Assembly (NCBI RefSeq): GCF_017377395.1
Contig: NZ_CP061800.1
Span: forward strand, 2,356,001-2,420,000
Direction: 5' to 3'
DNA length: 64,000 bases
Source of the DNA: Desulfonema magnum
GTDB lineage: Bacteria > Desulfobacterota > Desulfobacteria > Desulfobacterales > 4be13
Part shown: positions 50,724 through 59,973 of the stretch, one piece after another
Layout: each line of letters starts with the position of its first letter
How positions within the stretch are numbered: the first letter of the stretch is position 1
Notes under the pieces: model-generated
Told to the model about the DNA's origin: nothing
What the model saw: the letters and a program-made list of their open reading frames with translations, nothing else
Database searches by the model: none
Program-made: the position numbers and the translations under genes

Positions 50724-50935
50724 TAAACAAATATGAAATTATCATTTATTGGAGCGATGAGGACCGGTCATTTGTGGCAGAAGTTCCCGAGCTTCCCGGT
50801 TGCATGGCACACGGGGACACATATGATTCCGCATTGGCTAATATCAAAGATGCAATGAATCTGTGGATTGACACTGCCAAAGAATTTGATGATCCGATTC
50901 CGGTCCCCAAAGGTCGTCGTCTGGCTTTTGCATAG
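50720..50935 (+). CDS. hicB: HicB-family antitoxin
   Basis: 71 aa. The HicB pattern is a strand pair (YEIIIYWSDEDRSFVAEVP), ELPGCMAHGDTYDSAL and the helix ANIKDAMNLWIDTA, ending DPIPVPKGRRLAFA. The motif (E)xPGCxxxG is classical. No DNA-binding tail. Translationally coupled to the upstream toxin. Confidence 0.88.
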   Translation: MINKYEIIIYWSDEDRSFVAEVPELPGCMAHGDTYDSALANIKDAMNLWIDTAKEFDDPIPVPKGRRLAFA

Positions 50936-50978
50936 ACGCTTCACCGAACAAATTAGGTGAAGAGGACAGAGGAATGTT

Positions 50979-51831
50979 ATGATAAGTGAATATCAGATAA
51001 CCAATTTCAAATCATTTGCCGGCCCTGCGACCATTCCGGTGAGGCCGGTCACGTTAATATTCGGCCCGAATTCATCAGGGAAGAGTTCGCTCCTGCAATC
51101 TGTTCTGATGCTCAAGCAGACCTTGGACGAAGCAGGAGAAGAAACACCGCTTCTGCCCAAAGGGAGCCTTGTTGACCTTGGAAATTTCAGAGAATTTGTC
51201 TATCGTCATGATGTTGCAAAAAACTTCTCTTTTAAAGTGAACATTCCACTCAGAAACAGCAATGAGAAAGACGAGATTCTGGGCAGCCTCGTCAGTTTTA
51301 ACACCATATCACCTTTTCCCAGCAGGCCAATGATCTGACAGTCACAGAAATCAGCCTGTTTATCGGTGATAATTCTGATCCGGTTTTCACTTATGAACTC
51401 GGGCAACCGGATAAGGAGGCTGACAAAGGAGGAACCTTTTGTTTTCTCAGGAGCTATCATCACGTCGCCAAACTGAAAAACTTTAATGTGCGCCATGAAT
51501 ATTGGCAGAAATACCAAAGTCTTTTTGACAACACACCCATTGATGAGGATCATTTTAAATTAGACAATTATCTGACAGAATATGTGTATGATACTTTAAA
51601 AGAAGAATTCATTTCTCCGAACATCTGATTCTGCGCCTGCTCCGGCGTGTTCGTGAGACTACGGACGGAGAGCTTCCCGAAGGCATTCCTCCGATAGGGC
51701 CGGAAGACTGTCCGGTATGCTCACTGCTGAGAAAAATTACTGTCAGAGACACTCTCTCTGATTACCGGAAACTGTTTGCTCCCCCCTTTCTGACCAAAGA
51801 CCCCAATGGTTTTTATAATCCAGAAGCTTGA
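50979..51831 (+). pseudogene. AAA/SMC-like ATPase (AAA15/OLD type), frameshifted
   Basis: Frame 1 (50979-51338) begins MISEYQITNFKSFAGPATIP and has the Walker A GPNSSGKSSLLQSVL and a following LKQTLDEAG, typical of AAA15/DUF3696 ATPases. At the ccttttccc run near 51312-51320 the frame shifts; the second frame continues QQANDLTVTEISLFIGDN through LDNYLTEYVYDTLKEEF to a stop near 51626. A third segment (EHLILRLLRRVRETTDGELP to NPEA) runs to about 51831 in yet another frame. The Walker B/D-loop part is missing. It is a remnant, perhaps of a defence ATPase, beside other decayed island genes. Confidence 0.65.
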
Positions 51832-51871
51832 CAGACCAGAAACGGAGCGACATCCTGCATCCCATCCTTTT

Positions 51872-53446
51872 CTATCTGTCATCTGGATATGCATCATTAA
51901 TGGCAAGAAATTCGTCTAAGTTCTCCAGAAATAAATCCACAAGGTGCGCGTCAAAATGTTTTCCCCGCTCTTCCTTAAAAAGCGCCAAAATACGATCAAG
52001 TTCCCAGGCTTTTTTATAAATCCGGTCATGAAACAGCGCGTCAAACACGTCTATAATTTCCACAATTCGGACAAACACATGGATATCATCTTTTTTCAGT
52101 CCCTGGGGATACCCGTTCCCATCGCACCGTTCATGATGCTGAAGGGCAATGAACGCCGCAGTTTTCATGATTCTTCTGTTTGAATTTTTGAGAATATTGT
52201 ACCCGATAAGCGTATGGGTCTTTATCAGTTCAAATTCCTCTGATGTCAGACGGCCGGGCTTCAGCAAAACTGAATCCGGAATGCCGATCTTTCCGACATC
52301 GTGCATTGGCGCGGCCAGCCGCAGAATCTCCGCTTCCTCTTCATCAATGCCAGCTTTCAAGGCAAGGACGCGGGACATTTCCGCGACACGCAGGACATGA
52401 TTGGCTGTTTCTTTTGAGCGGTTCTCAACCACCTCCCCCAATGTGGTGATAACCTCCTTCTGCGTATCAACGATCTCCTGATTAAGATAAATATTGTCAA
52501 GGGCGATGATGACATTGTGTGCGAATATCTGAATCAGGCGTTTGTCCAATTCATCCAGGTTATGAGGACTTTCCAGATAAATCAGGTTGTCCGAACCGAT
52601 ACTGCTCGAAAAATATCCTGTGTAGGCATTGTCAGAAAAAACACTTTGCTTTTGTTCAATGGCACATGTCAAATCCCGGGCAACTGCTTTCGGAACCGCT
52701 TTCAAAACAGGAGTACGAACATGCTCGCTGAATGATCCGATGGCCGAAATGATAATAAATTCTCCTTTTTCCTGAGTGGCGACAAAAGCTGATATCCGGG
52801 AGCGAAGCAAATCGTCATCAGGGTGCAGAATGGACGTCAGCCAAGTCAGCACACCGGCCGTGAACATTCGGAAGGACTGAGGTTTGAAGATATTCGCAGA
52901 TGCCTCAATGATTTCCTCAAGCCCCTGCCGGTTCTTTTCAATGGTCTTCAAATCCCTGTATGAACGAATTGCGGTGGTGACACTGCTGAAAAGCTTTTTC
53001 GCGGTCAGTTCTGTTTTCTGTTTATAATCATTAATATCATATTCCGTGATCACTTTTCTTTCCGGGGCCTGACCCGGATGTCCTGTGCGAAGAATGATGC
53101 GAACAAAAGAATTTTTCAATTCCTTCCGAATGTATTCAACCACATCAAGGCCGGAATGTTCGGTTTCCATGACCACATCAAGCAGGATCACGGATGTGTC
53201 TGAATTCTCACGGATCAGTTTTTTTGCTTCTTCACCGGAATACGCACTCAGATAAGTCAGTTCCCTGTCTTCAAATGTAAAATCTTCAAGCGCCAGCCGG
53301 GTAATATCATGAATCTCCTCCTCGTCATCTACGATCATGAGCTTCCATGTTTCGCCATCTGTCACGGTAACTTTATCCGGAGTCTCCTCTGCAAAAAGAA
53401 TATCATCATCATCAAAGAATGTCTCATTATTTTTTTGCGACATCAT
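51872..53446 (-). CDS. Response regulator with DUF3369 and HD-GYP domains
   Basis: 524 aa. The receiver domain (about 35-160) carries the acidic pair VDDEEE and the phospho-acceptor Asp in VILLDVVME. A GAF-like DUF3369 domain follows (about 170-320). The HD-GYP domain has the HD pair APMHDVGKIGIPD and the signature HHERCDGNGYPQGL, so a c-di-GMP phosphodiesterase activity is expected. Its start overlaps the end of the sensor kinase gene by 20 bp, marking a cognate pair. Confidence 0.94.
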   Translation of the reverse strand: MMSQKNNETFFDDDDILFAEETPDKVTVTDGETWKLMIVDDEEEIHDITRLALEDFTFEDRELTYLSAYSGEEAKKLIRENSDTSVILLDVVMETEHSGLDVVEYIRKELKNSFVRIILRTGHPGQAPERKVITEYDINDYKQKTELTAKKLFSSVTTAIRSYRDLKTIEKNRQGLEEIIEASANIFKPQSFRMFTAGVLTWLTSILHPDDDLLRSRISAFVATQEKGEFIIISAIGSFSEHVRTPVLKAVPKAVARDLTCAIEQKQSVFSDNAYTGYFSSSIGSDNLIYLESPHNLDELDKRLIQIFAHNVIIALDNIYLNQEIVDTQKEVITTLGEVVENRSKETANHVLRVAEMSRVLALKAGIDEEEAEILRLAAPMHDVGKIGIPDSVLLKPGRLTSEEFELIKTHTLIGYNILKNSNRRIMKTAAFIALQHHERCDGNGYPQGLKKDDIHVFVRIVEIIDVFDALFHDRIYKKAWELDRILALFKEERGKHFDAHLVDLFLENLDEFLAINDAYPDDR

Positions 53447-55592
53447 TCTCCTCCTCCAACTGGATTCTTATAAAAAAATCAGTCCCTTTTCCAGGAATAC
53501 TTGAGCATTCGATTTGCCCGTTCAAGGTTTGTGTCACCAGGTTATACACGATGTGCATTCCCAGACCGGTTCCGCCCCTGGCCCGTTTGGTGGTGAAAAA
53601 CGGATCAAATATTTTTCTGATATGTTCCTCATCCATGCCTTTTCCGTTGTCACTGTATCGGAAGTGAAGCATATCCTCTTGTTTTGACACGCTGATCTGA
53701 ATATTTCCCTGTTCGATATCTTCAAAACCGTGAACCAGAGAATTCACCACCATGTTGGTGATAATTTGCATAAACACCCCCGGATAACTGTAAAGGAAAA
53801 GATCATCCGGACAGGCGACAGAGATGGTGTGTCCTGTCCGCTTATATCCCGGCCAGAGGCTTAACAGCACCTCATCTATATATTTTTTGAATCTGAACCG
53901 TCTTTTTTCCTCGACAGACTGATCCACCGCCACCTGTTTGAAGCTCTGGATCAGTTCAGAGGCTCTCTCCAGATTTGACAATATGGAGGTCGAGGACTGT
54001 CTGGCCATTTTAATGTATTTTTCCAAGTCTGAACGTTTGAGCTGACCTGATGAATAAGCCCGGGCCATCTCACTGGTTTTTTCCTCCAACAGAGAAGCCG
54101 CAGTCACACCGATGCCGACAGGGGTATTAATTTCATGGGCCACTCCTGCGACAAGATTACCCAGGGCAGCCATTTTGCCGGACTGAATCAGCTGATTCTG
54201 GGTTCTGTGCAGCTCTTCCAGCGATTCCCGTAATGCGAGATTGGCTTTTTGCAGTTCTCCGGTTCTTTCCTCCACCAGTCTGTCCAGATTATCAATCTGA
54301 TTTTTGAGATTGAGCCGCATTTTATTGAAATTTTTCGCCAAAAGGACAATCTCAACAGACGCGTTTTTTTCAACCACAGGTTCGACTTCAAGGTCTCCGG
54401 AAGCGATTTTTATGGCCGCGTGAGAGAGCCGGGTTATGGGGTCGCTGAATTTACGGGATACAAAAATGACAACAGCAACAGCACTCAGCAGTGCGAACAA
54501 GGTGATGAAGATGGTCTGCTGTTCAATATTGCCGATACGCTTCTTAATTTCCAGGGAAGTTTTTCTTGCCTCAACTGCCCTTTCGTGAACCGCCCCTGCA
54601 AGGGATCTGACAACTAACGAGCTTTGGGAAATTTTTTCCCGCCATATGAGAACATGGAGATTCAGTATCCCTCCCAGCATTTTATGTGATACAATATGAT
54701 AGTCCGCCAGCCGGGGATGAAAATCATCAAATATTGTTCCGATCATCGCGGGATCCGTATGAGCGAGAATAACTTTCTCTGAGTCGGTAAGAATAATCTG
54801 CCCATGAAAATCAGAGTCCGGAGTGATAATAAAACCGGTCAGTTGTCTGACTGTCATGACCAGTCTGAGATAACCCGAAGTGATTCTGTCACGCGGCGTG
54901 TTTTTCAGGGATTTGTGTCCGAGCGGACAGGTCAGAGACACGACCGATTCGGGCTGAAAATGATCAGAAACGGTTTCAAAGCAGATCATTGTATGAATAA
55001 ACGGTTCTTTGTCATTCACCCGGGCCTGAAACCATTCAGCGCCGGATTTATCTTTCATTGTTTCGGAAAGGGGAGAGATGTCAGAATCCGGAGGAGGGAT
55101 TTTCGGGACGGGTTCCGTAACCGCACACAGCAACTCCTGTCCTGCGGTGTCCAATATACTGATTTCCAAAAGGTTGTAATTCCTGATGACATTTGCAAAC
55201 AAGGATTTCAACTGGACTGATATTTGTTTCCTCTCTTCTGTATCCGCCCTTATATAAGATTTTACCAAATCTGCGCCGGCAAGGGTTGTGGCAATTTTTT
55301 TCAAATTGGATACCTGAAGTTCAATATTCTGTCTGATATGGCGGCTGAAAAATCTGAAATCCAACAATGTCTTACTTTCAATAACTGAGCTGATCTTGTC
55401 CTCTGCAAGACTTACGGAGGATTGTAACTGTTCGATGCTTGCGGAGAGTTTTTCAGACTCTCTGAACATGGACCGGGAATTGTAAATTGCCAGATAGCCC
55501 GTGACAGCTATGGGAATGACAATCAGAGGGATAAAAAACATCAGAAGTTTTGAGCGGATATTCATTTGCATGGAAATCTTTTTTGCTCGCAC
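53427..55592 (-). CDS. Membrane sensor histidine kinase
   Basis: 721 aa. Membrane helix 1 (about 13-33: LLMFFIPLIVIPIAVTGYLA), a large periplasmic Cache-like sensor, then helix 2 (about 355-375), a HAMP domain (DPITRLSHAAIKIASGDLEV) and a coiled coil. The kinase core has the H-box GVAHEINTPVG, N-box ITNMVVNSLVHGF, and ATP lid motifs DNGKGM, FDPFFTTKR and GGTGLGMHIV. It should phosphorylate the HD-GYP regulator encoded just downstream. GTG 55592 is the longest start; ATG 55571 or ATG 55565 (MNIRSKLLMFF) are as likely, since no clear ribosome site distinguishes them. A MITE-like element sits about 10-40 bp upstream. Confidence 0.93.
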   Translation of the reverse strand: MRAKKISMQMNIRSKLLMFFIPLIVIPIAVTGYLAIYNSRSMFRESEKLSASIEQLQSSVSLAEDKISSVIESKTLLDFRFFSRHIRQNIELQVSNLKKIATTLAGADLVKSYIRADTEERKQISVQLKSLFANVIRNYNLLEISILDTAGQELLCAVTEPVPKIPPPDSDISPLSETMKDKSGAEWFQARVNDKEPFIHTMICFETVSDHFQPESVVSLTCPLGHKSLKNTPRDRITSGYLRLVMTVRQLTGFIITPDSDFHGQIILTDSEKVILAHTDPAMIGTIFDDFHPRLADYHIVSHKMLGGILNLHVLIWREKISQSSLVVRSLAGAVHERAVEARKTSLEIKKRIGNIEQQTIFITLFALLSAVAVVIFVSRKFSDPITRLSHAAIKIASGDLEVEPVVEKNASVEIVLLAKNFNKMRLNLKNQIDNLDRLVEERTGELQKANLALRESLEELHRTQNQLIQSGKMAALGNLVAGVAHEINTPVGIGVTAASLLEEKTSEMARAYSSGQLKRSDLEKYIKMARQSSTSILSNLERASELIQSFKQVAVDQSVEEKRRFRFKKYIDEVLLSLWPGYKRTGHTISVACPDDLFLYSYPGVFMQIITNMVVNSLVHGFEDIEQGNIQISVSKQEDMLHFRYSDNGKGMDEEHIRKIFDPFFTTKRARGGTGLGMHIVYNLVTQTLNGQIECSSIPGKGTDFFIRIQLEEENDVAKK

Positions 55593-55602
55593 AGGTAAAA
55601 TT

Positions 55603-55755
55603 CAGCAGATTGAAAAGTTTCCGGACTGTGTGCGGGACTGCAAAGAAACCCGGCTTTTTTCCCGGACGGGGACCCTCCCCGTCCGGAAAAAGCCGGGTTT
55701 CTCCCACGTCCGTCGTGCCCGCTCTGTGACAGCCCGAAAATTTTTTGATCTGCTG
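55603..55755. mobile_element. Compact MITE-like CAGCAGAT element
   Basis: 153 bp with inverted ends cagcagattgaaaagtttcc and complement of tttttgatctgctg. The interior stem aaacccggcttttttcccgg/ccggaaaaagccgggttt flanks gacggggaccctccccgtc. No ORF, so it would need transposase from elsewhere. Flanked by TT and AA. Confidence 0.65.
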
Positions 55756-55977
55756 AAATTAGCAATTTTTTTTGAAAAGCTCTGATTTTTTATATTTGTC
55801 AAAAGGTTAGAAAGCTTAATTCTTTCAAAAGAAGAAAAAAATCCTTACGATAAATATATATTATTATCCCAAATTGACAACTGATACAAGAAAAAAATCA
55901 GATGCTCCCCGGGATCAGAATCCTGAGTAATACATCTGCATGTCACAAAATTTGCTAATGTCACCGGTGAATTATAA
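55756..55977. other. AT-rich spacer
   Basis: No gene or clear structure seen; upstream of the sensor kinase element and next to the repeat block. Confidence 0.4.
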
Positions 55978-56089
55978 GGGGCCAGGGGTCAGGGGCCAGG
56001 GGTCAGGGGCCAGGGGCCAGGGGTCAGGGGTCAGGGGCCAGGGGCCAGGGGTCAGGGGTCAGGGGCCAGGGGCCAGGGGTCAGGGGTCA
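55978..56089. repeat. GGGGCCAGGGGTCA minisatellite
   Basis: Irregular mix of ggggccagg and ggggtcagg units, about 14 copies, one strand purine-rich. Confidence 0.93.
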
Positions 56090-56133
56090 ATGCTGTTGAC
56101 TTAATTAAGACTGAACAGGTTTTCCGGTGTTCT

Positions 56134-58428
56134 CTCCGGAGTGCGAAAAATGCTTTTTCGCAGGCGCAAAAATAAAATTTTTGCACTCCGGATCCGCCCG
56201 GAACTTTCTCCGGAGTGCGAAAAATGCTTTTTCGCAATTGCAAAAATAAAATTTTTGCACTCCGGATCCGCCCGGAATTTTCTCCGGAGTGCGAAAAATG
56301 CTTTTTCGCAGGCGCAAAAATAAAATTTTTGCACTCCGGATCCGCCCGGAACTTTCTCCGGAGTGCGAAAAATGCTTTTTCGCAATTGCAAAAATAAAAT
56401 TTTTGCACTCCGGATCCGCCCGGAACTTTCTCCGGAGTGCGAAAAATGCTTTTTCGCAATTGCAAAAATAAAATTTTTGCACTCCGGATCCGCCCGGAAC
56501 TTTCTCCGGAGTGCGAAAAATGCTTTTTCGCAATTGCAAAAATAAAATTTTTGCACTCCGGATCCGCCCGGAACTTTCTCCGGAGTGCGAAAAATGCTTT
56601 TTCGCAGGCGCAAAAATAAAATTTTTGCACTCCGGATCCGCCCGGAACTTTCTCCGGAGTGCGAAAAATGCTTTTTCGCAGGCGCAAAAATAAAATTTTT
56701 GCACTCCGGATCCGCCCGGAACTTTCTCCGGAGTGCGAAAAATGCTTTTTCGCAATTGCAAAAATAAAATTTTTGCACTCCGGATCCGCCCGGAACTTTC
56801 TCCGGAGTGCGAAAAATGCTTTTTCGCAATTGCAAAAATAAAATTTTTGCACTCCGGATCCGCCCGGAACTTTCTCCGGAGTGCGAAAAATGCTTTTTCG
56901 CAATTGCAAAAATAAAATTTTTGCACTCCGGATCCGCCCGGAACTTTCTCCGGAGTGCGAAAAATGCTTTTTCGCAATTGCAAAAATAAAATTTTTGCAC
57001 TCCGGATCCGCCCGGAACTTTCTCCGGAGTGCGAAAAATGCTTTTTCGCAATTGCAAAAATAAAATTTTTGCACTCCGGATCCGCCCGGAACTTTCTCCG
57101 GAGTGCGAAAAATGCTTTTTCGCAATTGCAAAAATAAAATTTTTGCACTCCGGATCCGCCCGGAACTTTCTCCGGAGTGCGAAAAATGCTTTTTCGCAGG
57201 CGCAAAAATAAAATTTTTGCACTCCGGATCCGCCCGGAACTTTCTCCGGAGTGCGAAAAATGCTTTTTCGCAATTGCAAAAATAAAATTTTTGCACTCCG
57301 GATCCGCCCGGAACTTTCTCCGGAGTGCGAAAAATGCTTTTTCGCAATTGCAAAAATAAAATTTTTGCACTCCGGATCCGCCCGGAACTTTCTCCGGAGT
57401 GCGAAAAATGCTTTTTCGCAATTGCAAAAATAAAATTTTTGCACTCCGGATCCGCCCGGAACTTTCTCCGGAGTGCGAAAAATGCTTTTTCGCAATTGCA
57501 AAAATAAAATTTTTGCACTCCGGATCCGCCCGGAACTTTCTCCGGAGTGCGAAAAATGCTTTTTCGCAATTGCAAAAATAAAATTTTTGCACTCCGGATC
57601 CGCCCGGAACTTTCTCCGGAGTGCGAAAAATGCTTTTTCGCAATTGCAAAAATAAAATTTTTGCACTCCGGATCCGCCCGGAACTTTCTCCGGAGTGCGA
57701 AAAATGCTTTTTCGCAATTGCAAAAATAAAATTTTTGCACTCCGGATCCGCCCGGAACTTTCTCCGGAGTGCGAAAAATGCTTTTTCGCAATTGCAAAAA
57801 TAAAATTTTTGCACTCCGGATCCGCCCGGAACTTTCTCCGGAGTGCGAAAAATGCTTTTTCGCAGGCGCAAAAATAAAATTTTTGCACTCCGGATCCGCC
57901 CGGAATTTTTTCCGGAGTGCGAAAAATGCTTTTTCGCAGGCGCAAAAATAAAATTTTTGCACTCCGGATCCGCCCGGAACTTTCTCCGGAGTGCGAAAAA
58001 TGCTTTTTCGCAATTGCAAAAATAAAATTTTTGCACTCCGGATCCGCCCGGAACTTTCTCCGGAGTGCGAAAAATGCTTTTTCGCAGGCGCAAAAATAAA
58101 ATTTTTGCACTCCGGATCCGCCCGGAATTTTTTCCGGAGTGCGAAAAATGCTTTTTCGCAGGCGCAAAAATAAAATTTTTGCACTCCGGATCCGCCCGGA
58201 ACTTTCTCCGGAGTGCGAAAAATGCTTTTTCGCAATTGCAAAAATAAAATTTTTGCACTCCGGATCCGCCCGGAACTTTCTCCGGAGTGCGAAAAATGCT
58301 TTTTCGCAATTGCAAAAATAAAATTTTTGCACTCCGGATCCGCCCGGAACTTTCTCCGGAGTGCGAAAAATGCTTTTTCGCAATTGCAAAAATAAAATTT
58401 TTGCACTCCGGATCCGCCCGGAACTTTC
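56134..58428. repeat. 74-bp satellite array, 31 copies, nested palindromes
   Basis: Unit: ccggagtgcgaaaaatgctt, tttcgcaattgcaaaaataa, aatttttgcactccggatcc, gcccggaactttct. It nests two hairpins (gcgaaaaatgctttttcgc and gcaaaaataaaatttttgc) inside the CCGGAGTGC/GCACTCCGG frame. One site is either aattgc or aggcgc. Copies 1, 3, 7, 8, 15, 24, 25, 27 and 28 have aggcgc, the rest aattgc; linkers of copies 2, 24 and 27 read ggaatttt. The period is 74 bp (2 mod 3), so all frames on both strands stay open and yield false proteins of over 700 codons. Confidence 0.98.
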
Positions 58429-58580
58429 TAAGATATGATTGTGCAAAGTGTTTCTTGACATTATGAGTGACAGGTATTATGTATCATTTTATTATTAATA
58501 TGATACCAGTATTTTTGTATATTCAGTAATTTTGAAACGCTTCTGCGGGACTGAAACTGTCCTTAAAAGAAAGGAATAAA

Positions 58581-58982
58581 ATGACACTTCAGGAACAAAT
58601 TAAAAAGGATTTGACAGCTGCAATTAAAGAAAAAGATGAAGAAAAGAAAGCAACAATTCGCGTGATCATGGGAGAATTCGGAAGATCAGATAAAAAAGAA
58701 ATTCCAGATGATGACGTTGTGAAGATTTTGAAAAAATTAGTTAAATCCGAAAAAGAAGTGCTGGAAAGAAAAGGGGATGCTGCCGGAGATTCCCAATTCA
58801 TCAGAATTATAGAGAATTATTTGCCTAAGATGGCCGGGGAAGAAGAAATTGCAGACTGGATTAAAGAAAATGTTGATTTCTCAAAATTTAAAAATAAGAT
58901 GCAGGCCATGGGGTTAATTATGAAGCATTTCGGTTCCGCGGCAGATGGTAATACTGTCAAAAGTGTCTTACAAAAATTTTAA
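58581..58982 (+). CDS. YqeY-like GatB/YqeY domain protein
   Basis: 133 aa, shorter than the usual about 147. The YqeY fold is clear: helix MTLQEQIKKDLTAAIKEKD, KATIRVIMGEFGRSDK, a helix pair with KSEKEVLERKGD, then LPKMAGEEEIADWI and KNKMQAMGLIMKHFG, ending TVKSVLQKF. This family shares the tail domain of GatB and may act on tRNA-dependent amidation; its role is not proven. A strong aaaggaat site precedes the ATG. Confidence 0.88.
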   Translation: MTLQEQIKKDLTAAIKEKDEEKKATIRVIMGEFGRSDKKEIPDDDVVKILKKLVKSEKEVLERKGDAAGDSQFIRIIENYLPKMAGEEEIADWIKENVDFSKFKNKMQAMGLIMKHFGSAADGNTVKSVLQKF

Positions 58983-59384
58983 CTGCCAGCTACTGAAAAT
59001 ATCCTGTCCATGAATGCACAGAGCCAGATTTGCAAAATCTTCAAAATTTTCCCCTGCCCGTTTACAGGCGGGCAAAAAATATGAAAGATAAAAGTACGAT
59101 CTGACCGCATTGAAATTGAATATGAGGGGTGAGAGAAATTCGAAAAACCCGAAATCATATGAACAACCCAGCAGAATCATCGCAGTCAGGTACGATGGCG
59201 AAACCAGATAAGAAATGCTCATAAAAAACCCGGGATTCTCACCCCCGGTCATAAAAATATGTGGTGAAAACAGACAAAAAAACCCGGCTTTTCCGAATGT
59301 ATTTTCATGGTAAAGGTTTTTTTTCCTTTTCTTATCTGACTTCCCTGTACTTGTTGCCAGATTTTATCATATCCTAATACAATA
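58983..59384. other. Spacer after the YqeY gene
   Basis: No gene. A cctgcccgtttacaggcggg hairpin lies near 59053, and an aaaaaaacccggcttttccg remnant near 59275. Confidence 0.4.
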
Positions 59385-59900
59385 ATGAAAAATTCCGAAC
59401 CTGAAAAACTTGTGGCGGTTATGAGTGACAGCCACGATAACATATGGAACATGCGTAAGGCTCTGGCTGTTATAAAAAAACGAAACGCAGCGATCATCAT
59501 TCATTGCGGAGATTTTGTGGCACCTTTTATGTTAAAAGAACTGGAACAGGCTCAGATTCCCGTTCACGGTGTCTTTGGAAACAATGACGGAGAGCGGCAT
59601 TTGTTAACTCAGTTTTCTCTTACAACCTTTTCCCATATCACCTTGCATGGGAGAATGGCCGGAGAGGTCGAACTGGACGGATTCAAAATCGGTTTTGCAC
59701 ATGAACCTGTCATCGCGGATGGCCTGCTTTATCGTAAGAAATACGATATGGTCTGCTTTGGTCATTCTCACACATACACGGAGGAGAGGATCGGGCAGAC
59801 GCTTTTATTGAATCCGGGTGAAATCATGGGCAAAGACGGGAGACCTGGTTTTGCCCTGGTAAATATCGTAACCGGAAAATGTGAACACATACTCATCTGA
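59385..59900 (+). CDS. YfcE-type metallophosphoesterase
   Basis: 171 aa calcineurin-like phosphoesterase. Metal ligands follow the family order: SDSHDN (Asp/His), HCGDFV (Asp), FGNNDGE (Asn-Asp), FAHEP and GHSHTYTEE. Small YfcE/MJ0936-type enzymes hydrolyse phosphodiesters; the natural substrate is unknown. The start is uncertain, as no strong ribosome site is seen before ATG 59385 and an ATG at 59421 exists. Followed 73 bp later by a secreted PDZ protein. Confidence 0.9.
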   Translation: MKNSEPEKLVAVMSDSHDNIWNMRKALAVIKKRNAAIIIHCGDFVAPFMLKELEQAQIPVHGVFGNNDGERHLLTQFSLTTFSHITLHGRMAGEVELDGFKIGFAHEPVIADGLLYRKKYDMVCFGHSHTYTEERIGQTLLLNPGEIMGKDGRPGFALVNIVTGKCEHILI

Positions 59901-59973
59901 ACGGTCATAACCTGCCTGTTTGCAATGAAACATGAAACTCAGGGCAAATCACAAATGACTTTTATACAAATCT

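Noticed and set aside
56134-58428. 74-bp array as a CRISPR array or integron attC array
   Set aside because: No unique spacers or cassettes between units; the complete unit is repeated, and no integrase or cas gene is present.
56052-58461. Minus-strand frames of 736-786 codons and some 30 plus-strand 60-codon frames
   Set aside because: All are translations of the 74-bp satellite; the same peptide appears in every frame because 74 is not a multiple of 3.
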